The position numbers were made by a program, and so were the translations under genes. Under the pieces are notes generated by a model, which did not search any database, was not told the DNA's origin, and saw only the letters and a program-made list of their open reading frames with translations. From Gordius sp. MW1 (Eukaryota; Nematomorpha; Gordioida; Gordea; Gordiidae), in the NCBI GenBank assembly GCA_964036665.1, contig OZ038528.1:19207245-19271244 (forward strand): 64,000 nucleotides of DNA. The letters run 5' to 3'. Every line of letters starts with the position of its first letter. The stretch's first letter is position 1. Below, piece by piece: positions 23,417 through 33,273 of this stretch.

Positions 23417-25310
23417 AATTGCTATGCAATTTATGGGATCGTTTTTGGTGTCCGTCCGTCGTCCGTCGTCCGTTACCCTCCCTATCTATTTGCATTGGGT
23501 ATATTAGGTTATCGCTTTTTTTAAATTAATGGATGAGAAAGAGGTGCCCCACCCCTCATCTCTATCTCCCTCGCTGTGTTATTTTTTGAATTAATGCATA
23601 AGAGGTGCCCCACCCCTCATCTCTATCTCTCTCGGTGTGTTATATATAAGATTTGTTAAATTATCTATTATATAATAAACATAAATAAAAGTTGTTTACT
23701 TTTAATTGCTATGCAATTTAACTAGTTATATAATAAACATAAATAAAAGTTGTTTACTTTTAATTGCTATGCAATTTAACTAGTTTTTGTTATATAATAA
23801 ACATAGATAAAAGTTGTTTACTTTTAATGCTATGCAATTTAACTAGTTATATAATAAACATAAATAAAAGTTGTTTACTTTTTAATTGCTATGCAATTTA
23901 ACTAGTTTTGGGGTTAGAATCCCGGAGTCTTTTTTGACTCTTATGATTGTTCTTGTTACTATCATTGATAATAAGAATTTTTGGCCGTCCGCTGGCTGCT
24001 GACCAATGAAAAAAATGACCATTGGCCAAAATGTGAATCGAAATTATTTTTTTCGTTTTTTTTTTATTATGATTGTTCCTGTTTCTACCATTGCTATTAT
24101 GACTTTTTGGCCGTCCGCTGGCTGCTGACCAATGTTATATAATAAACATAAATAAAAGTTGTTTACTTTTAATTGCTATGCAATTTAACTAGTTTTTGGG
24201 TTAGAATCCCGGAGTTTTTTTGACTCTTATGATTGTTCTTGTTACTATCATTGATAATAAGACTTTTTGGCCGTCCGTTGGCTGCTGACCAATGAAAAAA
24301 ATGTCCATTGGCCAAAATGTGAATCCGAGTTTATTTTTTCGTGTTTTTTTTGACTATTATGATTGTTCCTGTTACTACCATTGCTATTATGACTTTTTGG
24401 CCGTCCGCTGGCTCCTGACCTATTGAAAAAATGACCATTGGCCAAAATGTGAATCGAAATTATTTTTTTCGTTTTTTTTTGACTATTATGATTGTTCCTG
24501 TTCCTACCATTGCTATTATGACTTTTTGGCCGTCCGCTGGCTGCTGACCAATGGAATAAAATGACCATTGGCCAAAATGTGATTCGAAAACTTTTCTTTC
24601 GTTTTTTTTTTGACTATTATGAATTTATATCCACTTTTACCGTGTCCTGGCTGCTGACCAATGGAAAAAAATGACCATTGGCCAAAATGTGATTCGAAAA
24701 TTTTTTTTTCGTTTTTTTTACTCTTATGAATTTATATCCACTTTTACCGTGTGCTGGCTGCTGACCAATGGAAAAAAATGACCATTGGCCAAAGTGAGCA
24801 TCAAAATTTTTTTCCCCGTTTTTTTGGCTATCATTGACTTATAGAGTATCTGTTGGTACTGACCAATAGAGAAAAAGTGACCATTGGCAAAATTTTTGAT
24901 TTTTTTAATTAAAAATTGTTCAAATTCAACAAAAAATTTCTCCCAACAATTCTGCAAATTCTTAACATTGTGTTGTTTTATAATATAATGTTTGTTAGAC
25001 CCATAATCACTAAAGGCCATAAAAACTAATGTAATACGCAACTAGATGCAAACACTAAATCTAACCCTTGCCTATATTACATTTTGCCTTTATTACATTT
25101 TGCCTATAATGGAAAGTTTGTATAAATAATTAATTAATCATTAGGCATTTAATACCCCCCTATAGGCATTCTCGCCCCTTCCCACCTTTCTCGCCCATAA
25201 ATTGCATAGCAAATATGATACATTTATACGAAGTACAGATGAGTCGTCCCCCCTTCCCTTCCCCTCTTCCCTTCCCTTCTCCCCCTTCCCACGAGGGCCG
25301 AAGGCCCGAG
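23417..25310 (-). mobile_element. R-family repeat, copy R3 (reverse orientation)
   Basis: Reverse complement of R1/R2. Its hairpin end is at 25310 (CTCGGGCCTTCGGCCC on the minus strand) and its AATTGCATAGCAATT end at 23417. Two kinds of internal tandem units occur: a 60-bp unit around GTTTATTATATAAC at 23665-23920 and the 125-bp CCAATGG/CCATTGG unit from 23990 to 24890. Unlike the other copies I do not see ATAAA on both sides. Confidence 0.75.
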
Positions 25311-25517
25311 TTTTTTTGTAACATCCGATGACGCTAATAAATTCATTAAGTAATGTCAGATATAAGTTATTTGGGCTAATGTTAAATATATGCATGTTAC
25401 ACTTAGTAAAATTAAACCTAAAAAATATAGTATGCACTAGAAAAACATTTTTATCCTATAAAAATTTAAACTAATTCTTTATACACTTTTTATAATTATA
25501 GCTTATGAAAAGAAAGC

Positions 25518-26263
25518 TGTCATATCCATGAGAATTCCATATTTGGTTACCACACGTGATGGGGATGACACGTGATGAGGGGAAAGCTAAGCTAAAGGAG
25601 AAGGAAGGTCATGAAATTTGGGCGGGTAGTTAAGTAGTGCAAGGATACAGCTATAAATTAAAACTTGGCCTGAAAGAGGTAGCAGAAAGAAGCAAGAATG
25701 CGACATAACCGGGTAATAAATATTGAATTGGCACAAGAAAGGTAGGGGAAACCTAGAACTGTCAGATAAGGATTCCAGAGGCCGTGGAAAGGCAAGGGAA
25801 GTGAAGGGCCATTCATCAAAAGTTGGCATGGAAAAAGGGTTAGAAAAGCAAAGAAGTTTCAAGGATAAAGATCTAGGCCAAGGGAATATAAAACCTATAT
25901 AAGCCCCAGCAAAAGGGATACGAAGCAGAGCGTTGATTTTTGAACAAGTTTCGATAGAGTGATTTTCCCCTCCCCCGAGAAAAACTGACTGTTAAATATA
26001 TTCCCGGTCGCAATTGAAAAATCCCAAATAGTTGTACAATCATTATTCCCCGTATTCCCTTTCTTATTACGCCTGTTATACCCCGATCGTAGACTTATGA
26101 TATTTTCAGCGACATGTGTGTATAGTTGAAACAATAAAGCAATATTTAAAGGGTAGTTGGTAGTTGTCAAATAGTCGTCACCCATAGTTCAGATTTAAAG
26201 TCCAAAACAGTAGTAACCCCTCGTTTCCTGTTAAGTGAATTTCCTGTCTAGGCGAACTTAACA
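25518..26263 (+). repeat. Element C 5' LTR
   Basis: 746 bp, TG...CA borders. A TATA-like TATAAAACCTATATAAGCC lies at about 25888-25906 and an AATAAA at about 26130, giving a plausible U3-R-U5 layout. The complementary strand has open frames of 91 and 96 codons present in both LTRs, which I treat as chance. Confidence 0.95.
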
Positions 26264-26266
26264 GTT

Positions 26267-26285
26267 TGGTGCCCCGGTATCTAAC
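26267..26285 (+). promoter_or_regulatory. Element C primer-binding site
   Basis: TGGTGCCCCGGTATCTAAC begins three bases after the LTR; the leading TGG pairs with a tRNA CCA end. I could not assign the tRNA. Confidence 0.7.
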
Positions 26286-26525
26286 AAGAGCGACCTTAGG
26301 AGTGAACCCATTTAAAACTGGTCCTTATTAAACAATAAACATCTTGAAGATACGAAGACAAGCCGATCCTTGTAAAGCAAAGTCCAAAAACAATTTTAAA
26401 GGCAATCAAATCCGTGTAAAGCAAAGTCCAAAAACAATTTTAATAGAACCGAGTGAAACGAAACACAAACCCATAACAAACAAGACAGATACGAATCAAT
26501 CTCAACAAACAATCGTAAAACGTAA

Positions 26526-26996
26526 TCGCAATTAGAACAAGAGATACAAAATCCTCAATGGAATCCCGCATTGGCCAACGTCCTAAAAAGGTATGTTAAT
26601 TTATTATGTAATATTTTTCTTGATTTTATTAATTTCATTGATATACAATTTCAAACATTATTTTTTGACATGTTTGGCAAAAGCGATAATCGACTTTATT
26701 TAAAAAATTTGTTTGGTGATGTATTTGAATATATTGATTACCTAGTCATTTTAATAATAGGCATTTTAATTGGACAGTTATTTAATAAATTAAATAGGAA
26801 AGTGAGGTGTTTTACTTGTGGTAATACGAATCATTTGCAACGCAATTGTTATTTTAATAGTAAACAATCAAATAATCCGCCATTACACACCCCAAATCAA
26901 AGTAAAAATAATTATATAACTCCCCGTTGTGTAAATTGTGGTAACATTGGGCATTATTCTGAATTTTGCAAAAATAAAATGTTGTTTCCCAAATAG
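26526..26996 (+). CDS. Element C Gag-like ORF: membrane segment plus two zinc knuckles
   Basis: The frame opens after a stop at 26523 and has no ATG until an internal Met (FFDMFG), so initiation is non-AUG or follows splicing. Features in order: hydrophobic YLVILIIGILIGQL (about 26740-26780), basic NKLNRKVR, knuckle CFTCGNTNHLQRNC, spacer of about 28 residues, knuckle CVNCGNIGHYSEFC. Both fit CX2CX4HX4C nucleic-acid-binding nucleocapsid fingers. A capsid domain is not recognisable; the protein is small (about 140-155 residues) compared with usual gypsy Gag (300 or more). The same layout in decayed element D argues this is a property of the lineage. Confidence 0.7.
   Translation, partial: SQLEQEIQNPQWNPALANVLKRYVNLLCNIFLDFINFIDIQFQTLFFDMFGKSDNRLYLKNLFGDVFEYIDYLVILIIGILIGQLFNKLNRKVRCFTCGNTNHLQRNCYFNSKQSNNPPLHTPNQSKNNYITPRCVNCGNIGHYSEFCKNKMLFPK
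26558..26590 (+). CDS. Element C first-AUG mini-exon with consensus donor
   Basis: This is the first ATG after the primer site. It opens 11 codons and meets AAAAAG|GTATGT, a strong splice donor at 26591; unspliced, the frame stops within two codons. At 31263 TTTTATTATAG|GTG is a good acceptor, and the frame that begins there is in the same phase. The inference is that an approximately 4.7-kb intron spanning gag and pol is removed to express the 3' ORF, like the spliced env-type mRNAs of some LTR elements. Seen: donor, acceptor and phase. Not seen: a transcript. Confidence 0.5.
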
Positions 26997-27398
26997 AAAC
27001 CCTAAGGACTTTTACTTTATTTGATTTATAAAATCCTTAGGAATGATAATGAATGTATTATTCCCATATTCCCATAATAATCAGTTCTTACTTTAAACAT
27101 TGTTGATTTTATTGATTTTAACAACTAAGATATTAATTTTGGTTCAATTCGTAATATAATTGATAATATTAATTTTCATAATAATTTTGTTGATTTTATC
27201 GATTGAATATTAATTGTACAATTTGCATGGAAAATATTAATATTAATATGTACAAATTTAAATTTTTAACTACTAGTGTTGAACTTAAAAGAATAAATAA
27301 AAGATATCATTAGCATGAAGAATTAAAATAAAAGGAGTATAATAAAATAATAAAGGGTGAATATTATAATATAAAGGGACAAATCTGGGAATTTTAAA

Positions 27399-27953
27399 AT
27401 GTTGAATAAATTATTTTGGGTTTTGAAAATTTTTATTAAAATTATAATAAATATAGTGCGGTTTGGTACTTTGGAAATAAATTGGAGGCATGATAGACTT
27501 AAACGGAATAAATATCATTCTACGATAAACACTTTTAATATACAAGATAATTGTATATTTTCATATATTTTGGGTGAATATAAAGAGATGGTTTGTCGAG
27601 AGATAAAAAATCTTGGGAATAGTTCGAATGGAATAGAGATCCAAGGAATTGAGGTTAAGCCATTCGAAATTCCTAATACTCCACCAACATATATAATTAA
27701 ATCGTACTCACGGGCGTGTTGGCGATTTAAAATCCGGAATAAATTTTATTGGTTTGAAAATACCAATTTTTGTGTTTTAAGCGAATATAGTTACGACCGT
27801 TTAAAGTGGAAATCATTTATGCAACCTACCATTTTTAAAGTGTCAAAAGGCAAAACCCAGTACGAAATTAAAAAAGGGAAAAGGAAAAATAGAGTAATGG
27901 AATTAAATAAATGTAAAACAAGTAAAATGAGTCATTATTTGGGTAGTGAGTAA
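27399..27953 (+). CDS. Element C ORF of unknown function between gag and pol
   Basis: An ATG-initiated 184-codon frame ending in TAA at 27951. The N-terminus is hydrophobic and basic (LFWVLKIFIKIIINIVRFG), possibly a membrane anchor or signal; the rest is basic and rich in Lys/Asn/Tyr, ending in many Lys residues. No domain recognised. It is in the same frame as Pol with only this stop between them, so stop-codon read-through into Pol is possible; the next frame is open from 27954. It could alternatively contribute the missing structural function of Gag. Confidence 0.6.
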   Translation: MLNKLFWVLKIFIKIIINIVRFGTLEINWRHDRLKRNKYHSTINTFNIQDNCIFSYILGEYKEMVCREIKNLGNSSNGIEIQGIEVKPFEIPNTPPTYIIKSYSRACWRFKIRNKFYWFENTNFCVLSEYSYDRLKWKSFMQPTIFKVSKGKTQYEIKKGKRKNRVMELNKCKTSKMSHYLGSE

Positions 27954-27989
27954 ATAGATGAGATCAACACTAGTAAATTTTATAAGTAC

Positions 27990-30900
27990 ATGTGTCGAAG
28001 ATTTATATTTGTAACATATGAATATTGGTATGACTATGGGAATTTAGACAAGTTAATAGAAACCACCCCAGTTATCTATGCTAAATGTACATTATCTATA
28101 ACCCCCATTAAAGGAAGGATGAAAATATTTGATATAATACCACCGCATAATCATTATCTTTCAAGGAATCTTATTGGTAAAAAATTGATAAAAAAGGAAG
28201 TAATTCAAATTGCTATGATAAATATGCTTGAAATTAAAGATAATCGGGTTCCCCGCGTAAAAATAACTTGTAATAAAATTCAATTTAATTTTATATTTGA
28301 TACTGGTTCATCCATAACCGTAATTAATCAAGATGATTGGGTTAAAATTGATAATGGTGGATTATTTGAGGATTTAAAATTGGAAGTGCGAGTATTTAAT
28401 AATATGAGTGTGAAGTTGTTAGGATCGTGTTGGGCGCGTGTAACTATAAATAATATTCATAAAAGTTTAAAATTATATGTATCGGAGGCCAGTACGAACA
28501 ATATTTTTGGGTGGGATTGGATAAGTAGTTTCGAGGTAGAATGGCTAAGAATAATTAAAGGTAAGCCGGGGGAGTATGATCATTTAATAAGAGTAGAAAT
28601 ACAATCTAAAAAAAAAGAGGAGGAGGAGAAGGAACTGGACGTGTGGGATAAATTTCCGTTAATTTTTACAAAAGGGTTGGGTTGTTTGAAGAATTTTGAA
28701 GCCACAATGAAATTTAAGGAAGGAGTAAAACCGAAATTTTGTCCAGCTAGAAGGGTGCCATACGAATGGAGGGCAGAAATTGAGGAAGAATTAAGAAAAT
28801 GGGTGAATGAAGGGATCACTAAACCAGTAGTATTTAGTTATTGGGCCACACCATTAGTACCTGTACGCAAAGCCGATGGTAAACTGAGGTTATGTGCGGA
28901 TTTCCGTATAACTCTTAACCCATGTATTGAATTGGTCCGATTTCCTTTACCACGTTTAGAAGAAATTTTGGTTAAATTAAATGGATGCCAGGTTTTCTCA
29001 AAAATCGATTTTACAACAGCATACTTACAGGTAAAAGTGTCGGAGGAGATGAGTCAAAGTTTGACAATAAATACACATTTAGGCCTGTACACTTTTTTAC
29101 GGTTACCGTTCGGCCTCAGCATATCGGCACCAATTTTTCAAATGTCCATGAATGCCCTGTTCCAAGGTTTGGAAGGAGTTTTTTACTATATAGATGACTT
29201 GTTAATTGCTGGTCGTGATCAGACGGAACATAACACTAGATTAAAAGAGGTTTTGGAAATAATTGAAGATAATGGATTAAAAATATCTAAAGAAAAATGC
29301 GTGTTCAAGGTGAACAAAATATTATACTTGGGACATATCATTGAAGGTGGTACCATTCGTCCACTGGAAAACAAGATAGGGGCACTCAAAAATATACGTC
29401 CCCCAAAAACTAAAAAGGAGTTACAATCTTTTTTAGGGTTGGTAAACTACTACCACAAATATATACCGCGATTTGCCGCCCGCGCAGGAATACTTTACGA
29501 TCTTATAAAAGTCAATACCATTTTCCAATGGGATCAGAAAGCAGAAACAAGTTTTCAAGAGCTTAAAGAATGCGTCGTAAATGCTCCTGTGTTAAGATGT
29601 TTCAGCCCAGATAAGGAAATACATATCGTGGTAGATGCGTCACAAGAAGCGATCGGAGGGGCCTTACTCCAGGTAGTTGATGGAATGGAGTTACCAGTGA
29701 TGTATTTTTCACGCAAATTTCGAGATCCGGAATTAAGGTACTCTGTTATTGAAAAAGAAGCGTTAGCAGTGGTATATGGACTGGTAAAATGTCGAGAATA
29801 CATAGTCGGCAAGCACTTTATAGTGTATACGGATCACAAGCCACTGGTATCATTATTTCGGAAAGACAATCATGACTTAATGTTATCGTCGCGACTACAA
29901 AGATGGCTAGTAGTGGTAGGAGCCTTCGACATGAACATAGTTTATCGTCAAGGGAAGGATAATTATCTAGCAGATACCCTATCACGCATGCATATGGAAG
30001 AAAAAATAGTCGGTTCAGAGGAGAAAGAAAGCAACGAATCAGTGGAAGCGATCTACAATCAAGATGATACCCCTTGTATTTTACATATCGCCGAAGGAGG
30101 TCCAATATCGTGGAATGATGTGAAAGAAGAATCTAAAAATGATGCGGAAATGATAAAGTTAAAAAAATGCCTGCGAGGAGAGGCAGATTGGCCACTGGCG
30201 TTATTAGGATATAAAAAGGTGAAGAAACAAATGAGTGTGGTCGACGAATGTGTGGTTAAAGGTTTGCGATTAGTGATACCTAAGAATCTTAGGAACCAAG
30301 TATTAGAAGAACTACATCGAGGACATCAGGGCATTGTAAAAATGAAACGGTGGGCACGGGAATACGCGTGGTGGCCCGAACTATCTAAAGATATAGAAAA
30401 TGTATGTCGCAGTTGCGAGGCATGTAACCTAATAGCGGCGATGCCACCAAAAGAAAAAAGGAGTAGTTGGACGAAGGCGCAACAGCCCTGGGATCGGATC
30501 CATCTTGACTTCTTTGAGTGTATGGGAAAGGTGTATTTTATAGTAGTAGATGCCTGCACCAAATGGGTGGAATACGCAAAGGTAAGTGGAAGTTCCGCGA
30601 GAATAGTTATTCGGATTTTAAAAGAGTTATTAGCCAGATATGGGCTGCCAAAAAGGATAGTATCGGACGGAGGACCGGCATTCATCAGTAGAAATTTTAA
30701 GGAATTTTGTGGAAGTCAGGGTATCGAACATATAATTACAGTGCCTTATCATCCAAGTTCAAATGGACAAGCGGAAAGGATGGTGGGTATTGTAAAGGGA
30801 TGGATTAGAAAAGAGAAACATGGACAGGGCGAACAATGGCAAATGCAAATGATGTACCACAATGCGAAGGGCTGGGAGGGAAAGTCCCCATCAATGAAAT

Positions 30901-31139
30901 TTATAGGACGACAGGGGAGAATGCCCCTAGATGCCTTAAAGAAAAACGATAGCAGGACAGCGACATCTAATATGATTAGGTTTAAATTAGGGGATAAAGT
31001 ATGGGTAAAGATGTATCAGGGGCAGTATAAATGGGAAAAAGGGATAGTGATAGCAATTGAAGGGGAATGGAGGTTAAGAGTGGCTATAGAAAATGGAGCA
31101 GAATTATGGAGACATGTGGACCAATTAAGGAAGCGATAA
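27990..31139 (+). CDS. pol: Element C Pol: protease, reverse transcriptase, RNase H, integrase
   Basis: 1049 codons, uninterrupted. Protease FDTGSSITV at about residues 103-111 with FGWDWI downstream. RT: FCPARRVPYEW, ATPLVPVRK, ADFR, FSKIDFTTAYLQV, LPFGLSISAPIF, YIDDLLIAG (catalytic YxDD near residue 400). RNase H: VVDASQEAIGGALL (about 548), EKEALAVVYGL, YTDHKPLVSLF. Integrase: HHCC finger H..H..CRSCEAC (about 775-815), DDE core with HLDFF (about 838), VSDGGPAF (about 892) and SSNGQAERM (Glu near 929), then a basic C-terminal region. All catalytic residues are in place, which suits a recently active element. Upstream the frame is open to 27954; ATG at 27990 is the first Met. The TAA stop is followed by a long A run and (TA)n. 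Confidence 0.95.
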   Translation: MCRRFIFVTYEYWYDYGNLDKLIETTPVIYAKCTLSITPIKGRMKIFDIIPPHNHYLSRNLIGKKLIKKEVIQIAMINMLEIKDNRVPRVKITCNKIQFNFIFDTGSSITVINQDDWVKIDNGGLFEDLKLEVRVFNNMSVKLLGSCWARVTINNIHKSLKLYVSEASTNNIFGWDWISSFEVEWLRIIKGKPGEYDHLIRVEIQSKKKEEEEKELDVWDKFPLIFTKGLGCLKNFEATMKFKEGVKPKFCPARRVPYEWRAEIEEELRKWVNEGITKPVVFSYWATPLVPVRKADGKLRLCADFRITLNPCIELVRFPLPRLEEILVKLNGCQVFSKIDFTTAYLQVKVSEEMSQSLTINTHLGLYTFLRLPFGLSISAPIFQMSMNALFQGLEGVFYYIDDLLIAGRDQTEHNTRLKEVLEIIEDNGLKISKEKCVFKVNKILYLGHIIEGGTIRPLENKIGALKNIRPPKTKKELQSFLGLVNYYHKYIPRFAARAGILYDLIKVNTIFQWDQKAETSFQELKECVVNAPVLRCFSPDKEIHIVVDASQEAIGGALLQVVDGMELPVMYFSRKFRDPELRYSVIEKEALAVVYGLVKCREYIVGKHFIVYTDHKPLVSLFRKDNHDLMLSSRLQRWLVVVGAFDMNIVYRQGKDNYLADTLSRMHMEEKIVGSEEKESNESVEAIYNQDDTPCILHIAEGGPISWNDVKEESKNDAEMIKLKKCLRGEADWPLALLGYKKVKKQMSVVDECVVKGLRLVIPKNLRNQVLEELHRGHQGIVKMKRWAREYAWWPELSKDIENVCRSCEACNLIAAMPPKEKRSSWTKAQQPWDRIHLDFFECMGKVYFIVVDACTKWVEYAKVSGSSARIVIRILKELLARYGLPKRIVSDGGPAFISRNFKEFCGSQGIEHIITVPYHPSSNGQAERMVGIVKGWIRKEKHGQGEQWQMQMMYHNAKGWEGKSPSMKFIGRQGRMPLDALKKNDSRTATSNMIRFKLGDKVWVKMYQGQYKWEKGIVIAIEGEWRLRVAIENGAELWRHVDQLRKR

Positions 31140-31263
31140 AAAAAAAAAAAAAAAAATTATATATATATATATATATAGATGTGTGTAAATAAAGAGTGTA
31201 ATTTAAGTATAAACATGTTATAACTCGCGATCCTGAGTAAGAGATGAAATGATTTTATTATAG

Positions 31264-31611
31264 GTGCATTGCAAAGTGTGTTGGGAATATAGTAGCCATA
31301 GAACATGGCAATGTCGGTACTGGGCAGAAGTACAGGTGGAGGGTATTATCTGTTACATATGTGATGAGCGAGGGACTCATCGGTGGCAGACATGCCCCTG
31401 GAGGAGCAGGGGGAGAAAATGTACAAATAGAGGGATAAAAAGGAGATGGACTAGAGAAAAGGTGGAGAAAGCGAAAAGGGAGGACAATTTTAAGAGTATA
31501 GGGACCCAGACAGAGGGAGAAACCCAGACGAAATCTAAACCCCCAACTAACATTTGGGAGGAAATTGAAGAGAGGTTGAAAAATTTCAAACTAGAAGAAA
31601 TGAAGGAGTAA
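31264..31611 (+). CDS. Element C post-pol ORF with two atypical zinc knuckles
   Basis: About 115 codons directly after TTATTATAG at 31255-31263; the first codon is GTG preceded by an in-frame TAG, so it is likely a 3' exon rather than a free-standing gene. Two motifs, CKVCWEYSSHRTWQC and CYICDERGTHRWQTC, both read CX2CX5HX4C, one residue longer than the classic knuckle. They are followed by a basic stretch, then GTQTEGETQTK with two TQT motifs of the type bound by dynein light chain LC8, and an acidic helical tail. A nucleic-acid-binding accessory protein is the simplest reading. An envelope role is unlikely: no signal peptide or membrane segment is seen. Confidence 0.6.
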   Translation: MHCKVCWEYSSHRTWQCRYWAEVQVEGIICYICDERGTHRWQTCPWRSRGRKCTNRGIKRRWTREKVEKAKREDNFKSIGTQTEGETQTKSKPPTNIWEEIEERLKNFKLEEMKE

Positions 31612-31997
31612 AAAACGACGAGACAATTGCCCGTCTATGTATATAATCTATTTTCCGTGTAAACTGTTATTTATATAATAGATTTTTCGTGTGACTTGGT
31701 ATTGATATAATTATTCATTGTGTGTTCGGTTATGTATATAAGTTAATCACCGAGTGATGTGTTATTCTTGGATGATAATAAAGAGTCTTGGAAATAAAAG
31801 GGTTTATGACTTGAAAGTGTTTAAAATTAGAAGGGTGACATGGCTACTGATCCTGTAGTAGGGATCGGGCAGCATTTATATTTAATAATAGGTGACGTAT
31901 CACAAGGACAATCAAAAGGAGCAAAATAGAAACTGGAAAACTTAAACAAGAACTAGGAAGCGAACGATCAAAATTGGAGAATCCCAACCATGCAAAG

Positions 31998-32145
31998 ACC
32001 CCACCACTTGTTCCACCCACCTGAGACAACCACTTGTTCCACCCACCTGAGACAACCACTTGTTCCACCCACCTGCGACAACCACTTGTTCCACCCACCT
32101 GAACCAACCATCTGTTTCACCCACCTGCGACCACTTGTTTCAGCC
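31998..32145. repeat. 27-bp minisatellite in element C
   Basis: About five units of CCACTTGTTCCACCCACCTG plus a short variable tail, just before the polypurine tract. The minus-strand frames over it are repeats of the unit, not genes. Confidence 0.85.
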
Positions 32146-32191
32146 ATCGTGAACACGCAACCAAAAGACCCCCCCCCTCGAAACTTGATGC

Positions 32192-32206
32192 CCGAAAAAA
32201 GGGAGG
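32192..32206 (+). promoter_or_regulatory. Element C polypurine tract
   Basis: CGAAAAAAGGGAGG abuts the 3' LTR, in the expected place for plus-strand priming. Confidence 0.8.
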
Positions 32207-32952
32207 TGTCATATCCATGAGAATTCCATATTTGGTTACCACACGTGATGGGGATGACACGTGATGAGGGGAAAGCTAAGCTAAAGGAGAAGGAAGGTCA
32301 TGAAATTTGGGCGGGTAGTTAAGTAGTGCAAGGATACAGCTATAAATTAAAACTTGGCCTGAAAGAGGTAGCAGAAAGAAGCAAGAATGCGACATAACCG
32401 GGTAATAAATATTGAATTGGCACAAGAAAGGTAGGGGAAACCTAGAACTGTCAGATAAGGATTCCAGAGGCCGTGGAAAGGCAAGGGAAGTGAAGGGCCA
32501 TTCATCAAAAGTTGGCATGGAAAAAGGGTTAGAAAAGCAAAGAAGTTTCAAGGATAAAGATCTAGGCCAAGGGAATATAAAACCTATATAAGCCCCAGCA
32601 AAAGGGATACGAAGCAGAGCGTTGATTTTTGAACAAGTTTCGATAGAGTGATTTTCCCCTCCCCCGAGAAAAACTGACTGTTAAATATATTCCCGGTCGC
32701 AATTGAAAAATCCCAAATAGTTGTACAATCATTATTCCCCGTATTCCCTTTCTTATTACGCCTGTTATACCCCGATCGTAGACTTATGATATTTTCAGCG
32801 ACATGTGTGTATAGTTGAAACAATAAAGCAATATTTAAAGGGTAGTTGGTAGTTGTCAAATAGTCGTCACCCATAGTTCAGATTTAAAGTCCAAAACAGT
32901 AGTAACCCCTCGTTTCCTGTTAAGTGAATTTCCTGTCTAGGCGAACTTAACA
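32207..32952 (+). repeat. Element C 3' LTR
   Basis: 746 bp, same length as the 5' LTR and identical wherever I compared. Followed by AAAGC (32953-32957), completing the target duplication. Confidence 0.95.
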
Positions 32953-32957
32953 AAAGC

Positions 32958-33273
32958 TTTTGGTTCTAATTTAACTTTTAAAAGAAGTTTATATAAACTG
33001 CAGCCAGGACCCCTTATCTAATATTACAAGTGTAATGAGCAGAGTTTAAAATGATTTCATTCAATAAAAGGGGAAGATGTAGAGACTTAAAAAAGCATCG
33101 CGGATCTAATATGCTATAAAAGTTATTGAAATGAAATATGCCTTTTTTGCACACTTAAAAATAAAACCTGAATGGTAGGATATATTAAGTTGTGTTACAA
33201 ATATCATATCACAGACAAGAATTTGTGCAAATGGTAAATTACAAATAAATATGATAGAGCTATAGTATTAAAA
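32958..33273. other. VAC14 3' flank
   Basis: Lies between element C and the VAC14 stop codon; probably VAC14 3' UTR plus flank. AAAAGGGGAAGATGTAGAGAC at 33067 looks like a polypurine tract next to an LTR start of another element, but no matching LTR was found. Confidence 0.4.

Larger units (their letters stand above)
25518..32952 (+). mobile_element. Young complete Ty3/gypsy LTR retrotransposon C
   Basis: A 7435-bp element bounded by two 746-bp LTRs beginning TGTCATATCC and ending CGAACTTAACA, in which I find no difference by eye. Flanked by the 5-bp duplication AAAGC (25513-25517 and 32953-32957). Order: LTR, primer site, short leader, first AUG with a consensus splice donor, Gag-like ORF, orphan ORF, Pol (protease-RT-RNase H-integrase), zinc-knuckle ORF behind a splice-acceptor-like sequence, minisatellite, polypurine tract (32192-32206), LTR. 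Identical LTRs imply recent insertion. It ends 317 bp beyond the VAC14 stop codon, in opposite orientation to VAC14. Confidence 0.95.

Noticed and set aside
25587-26185. Minus-strand frames of 91 and 96 codons in the element C LTR, repeated in the other LTR
   Set aside because: They are present twice only because the LTRs are identical; no domain, and the plus-strand LTR function explains the sequence.
28580-30685. Minus-strand frames inside element C pol
   Set aside because: Shadows of a complete, motif-rich Pol on the plus strand.
31844-32156. Minus-strand repeated peptide GGWNKWLSQVGGTSG in three frames
   Set aside because: Product of the 27-bp minisatellite; a 27-bp unit keeps any frame open.
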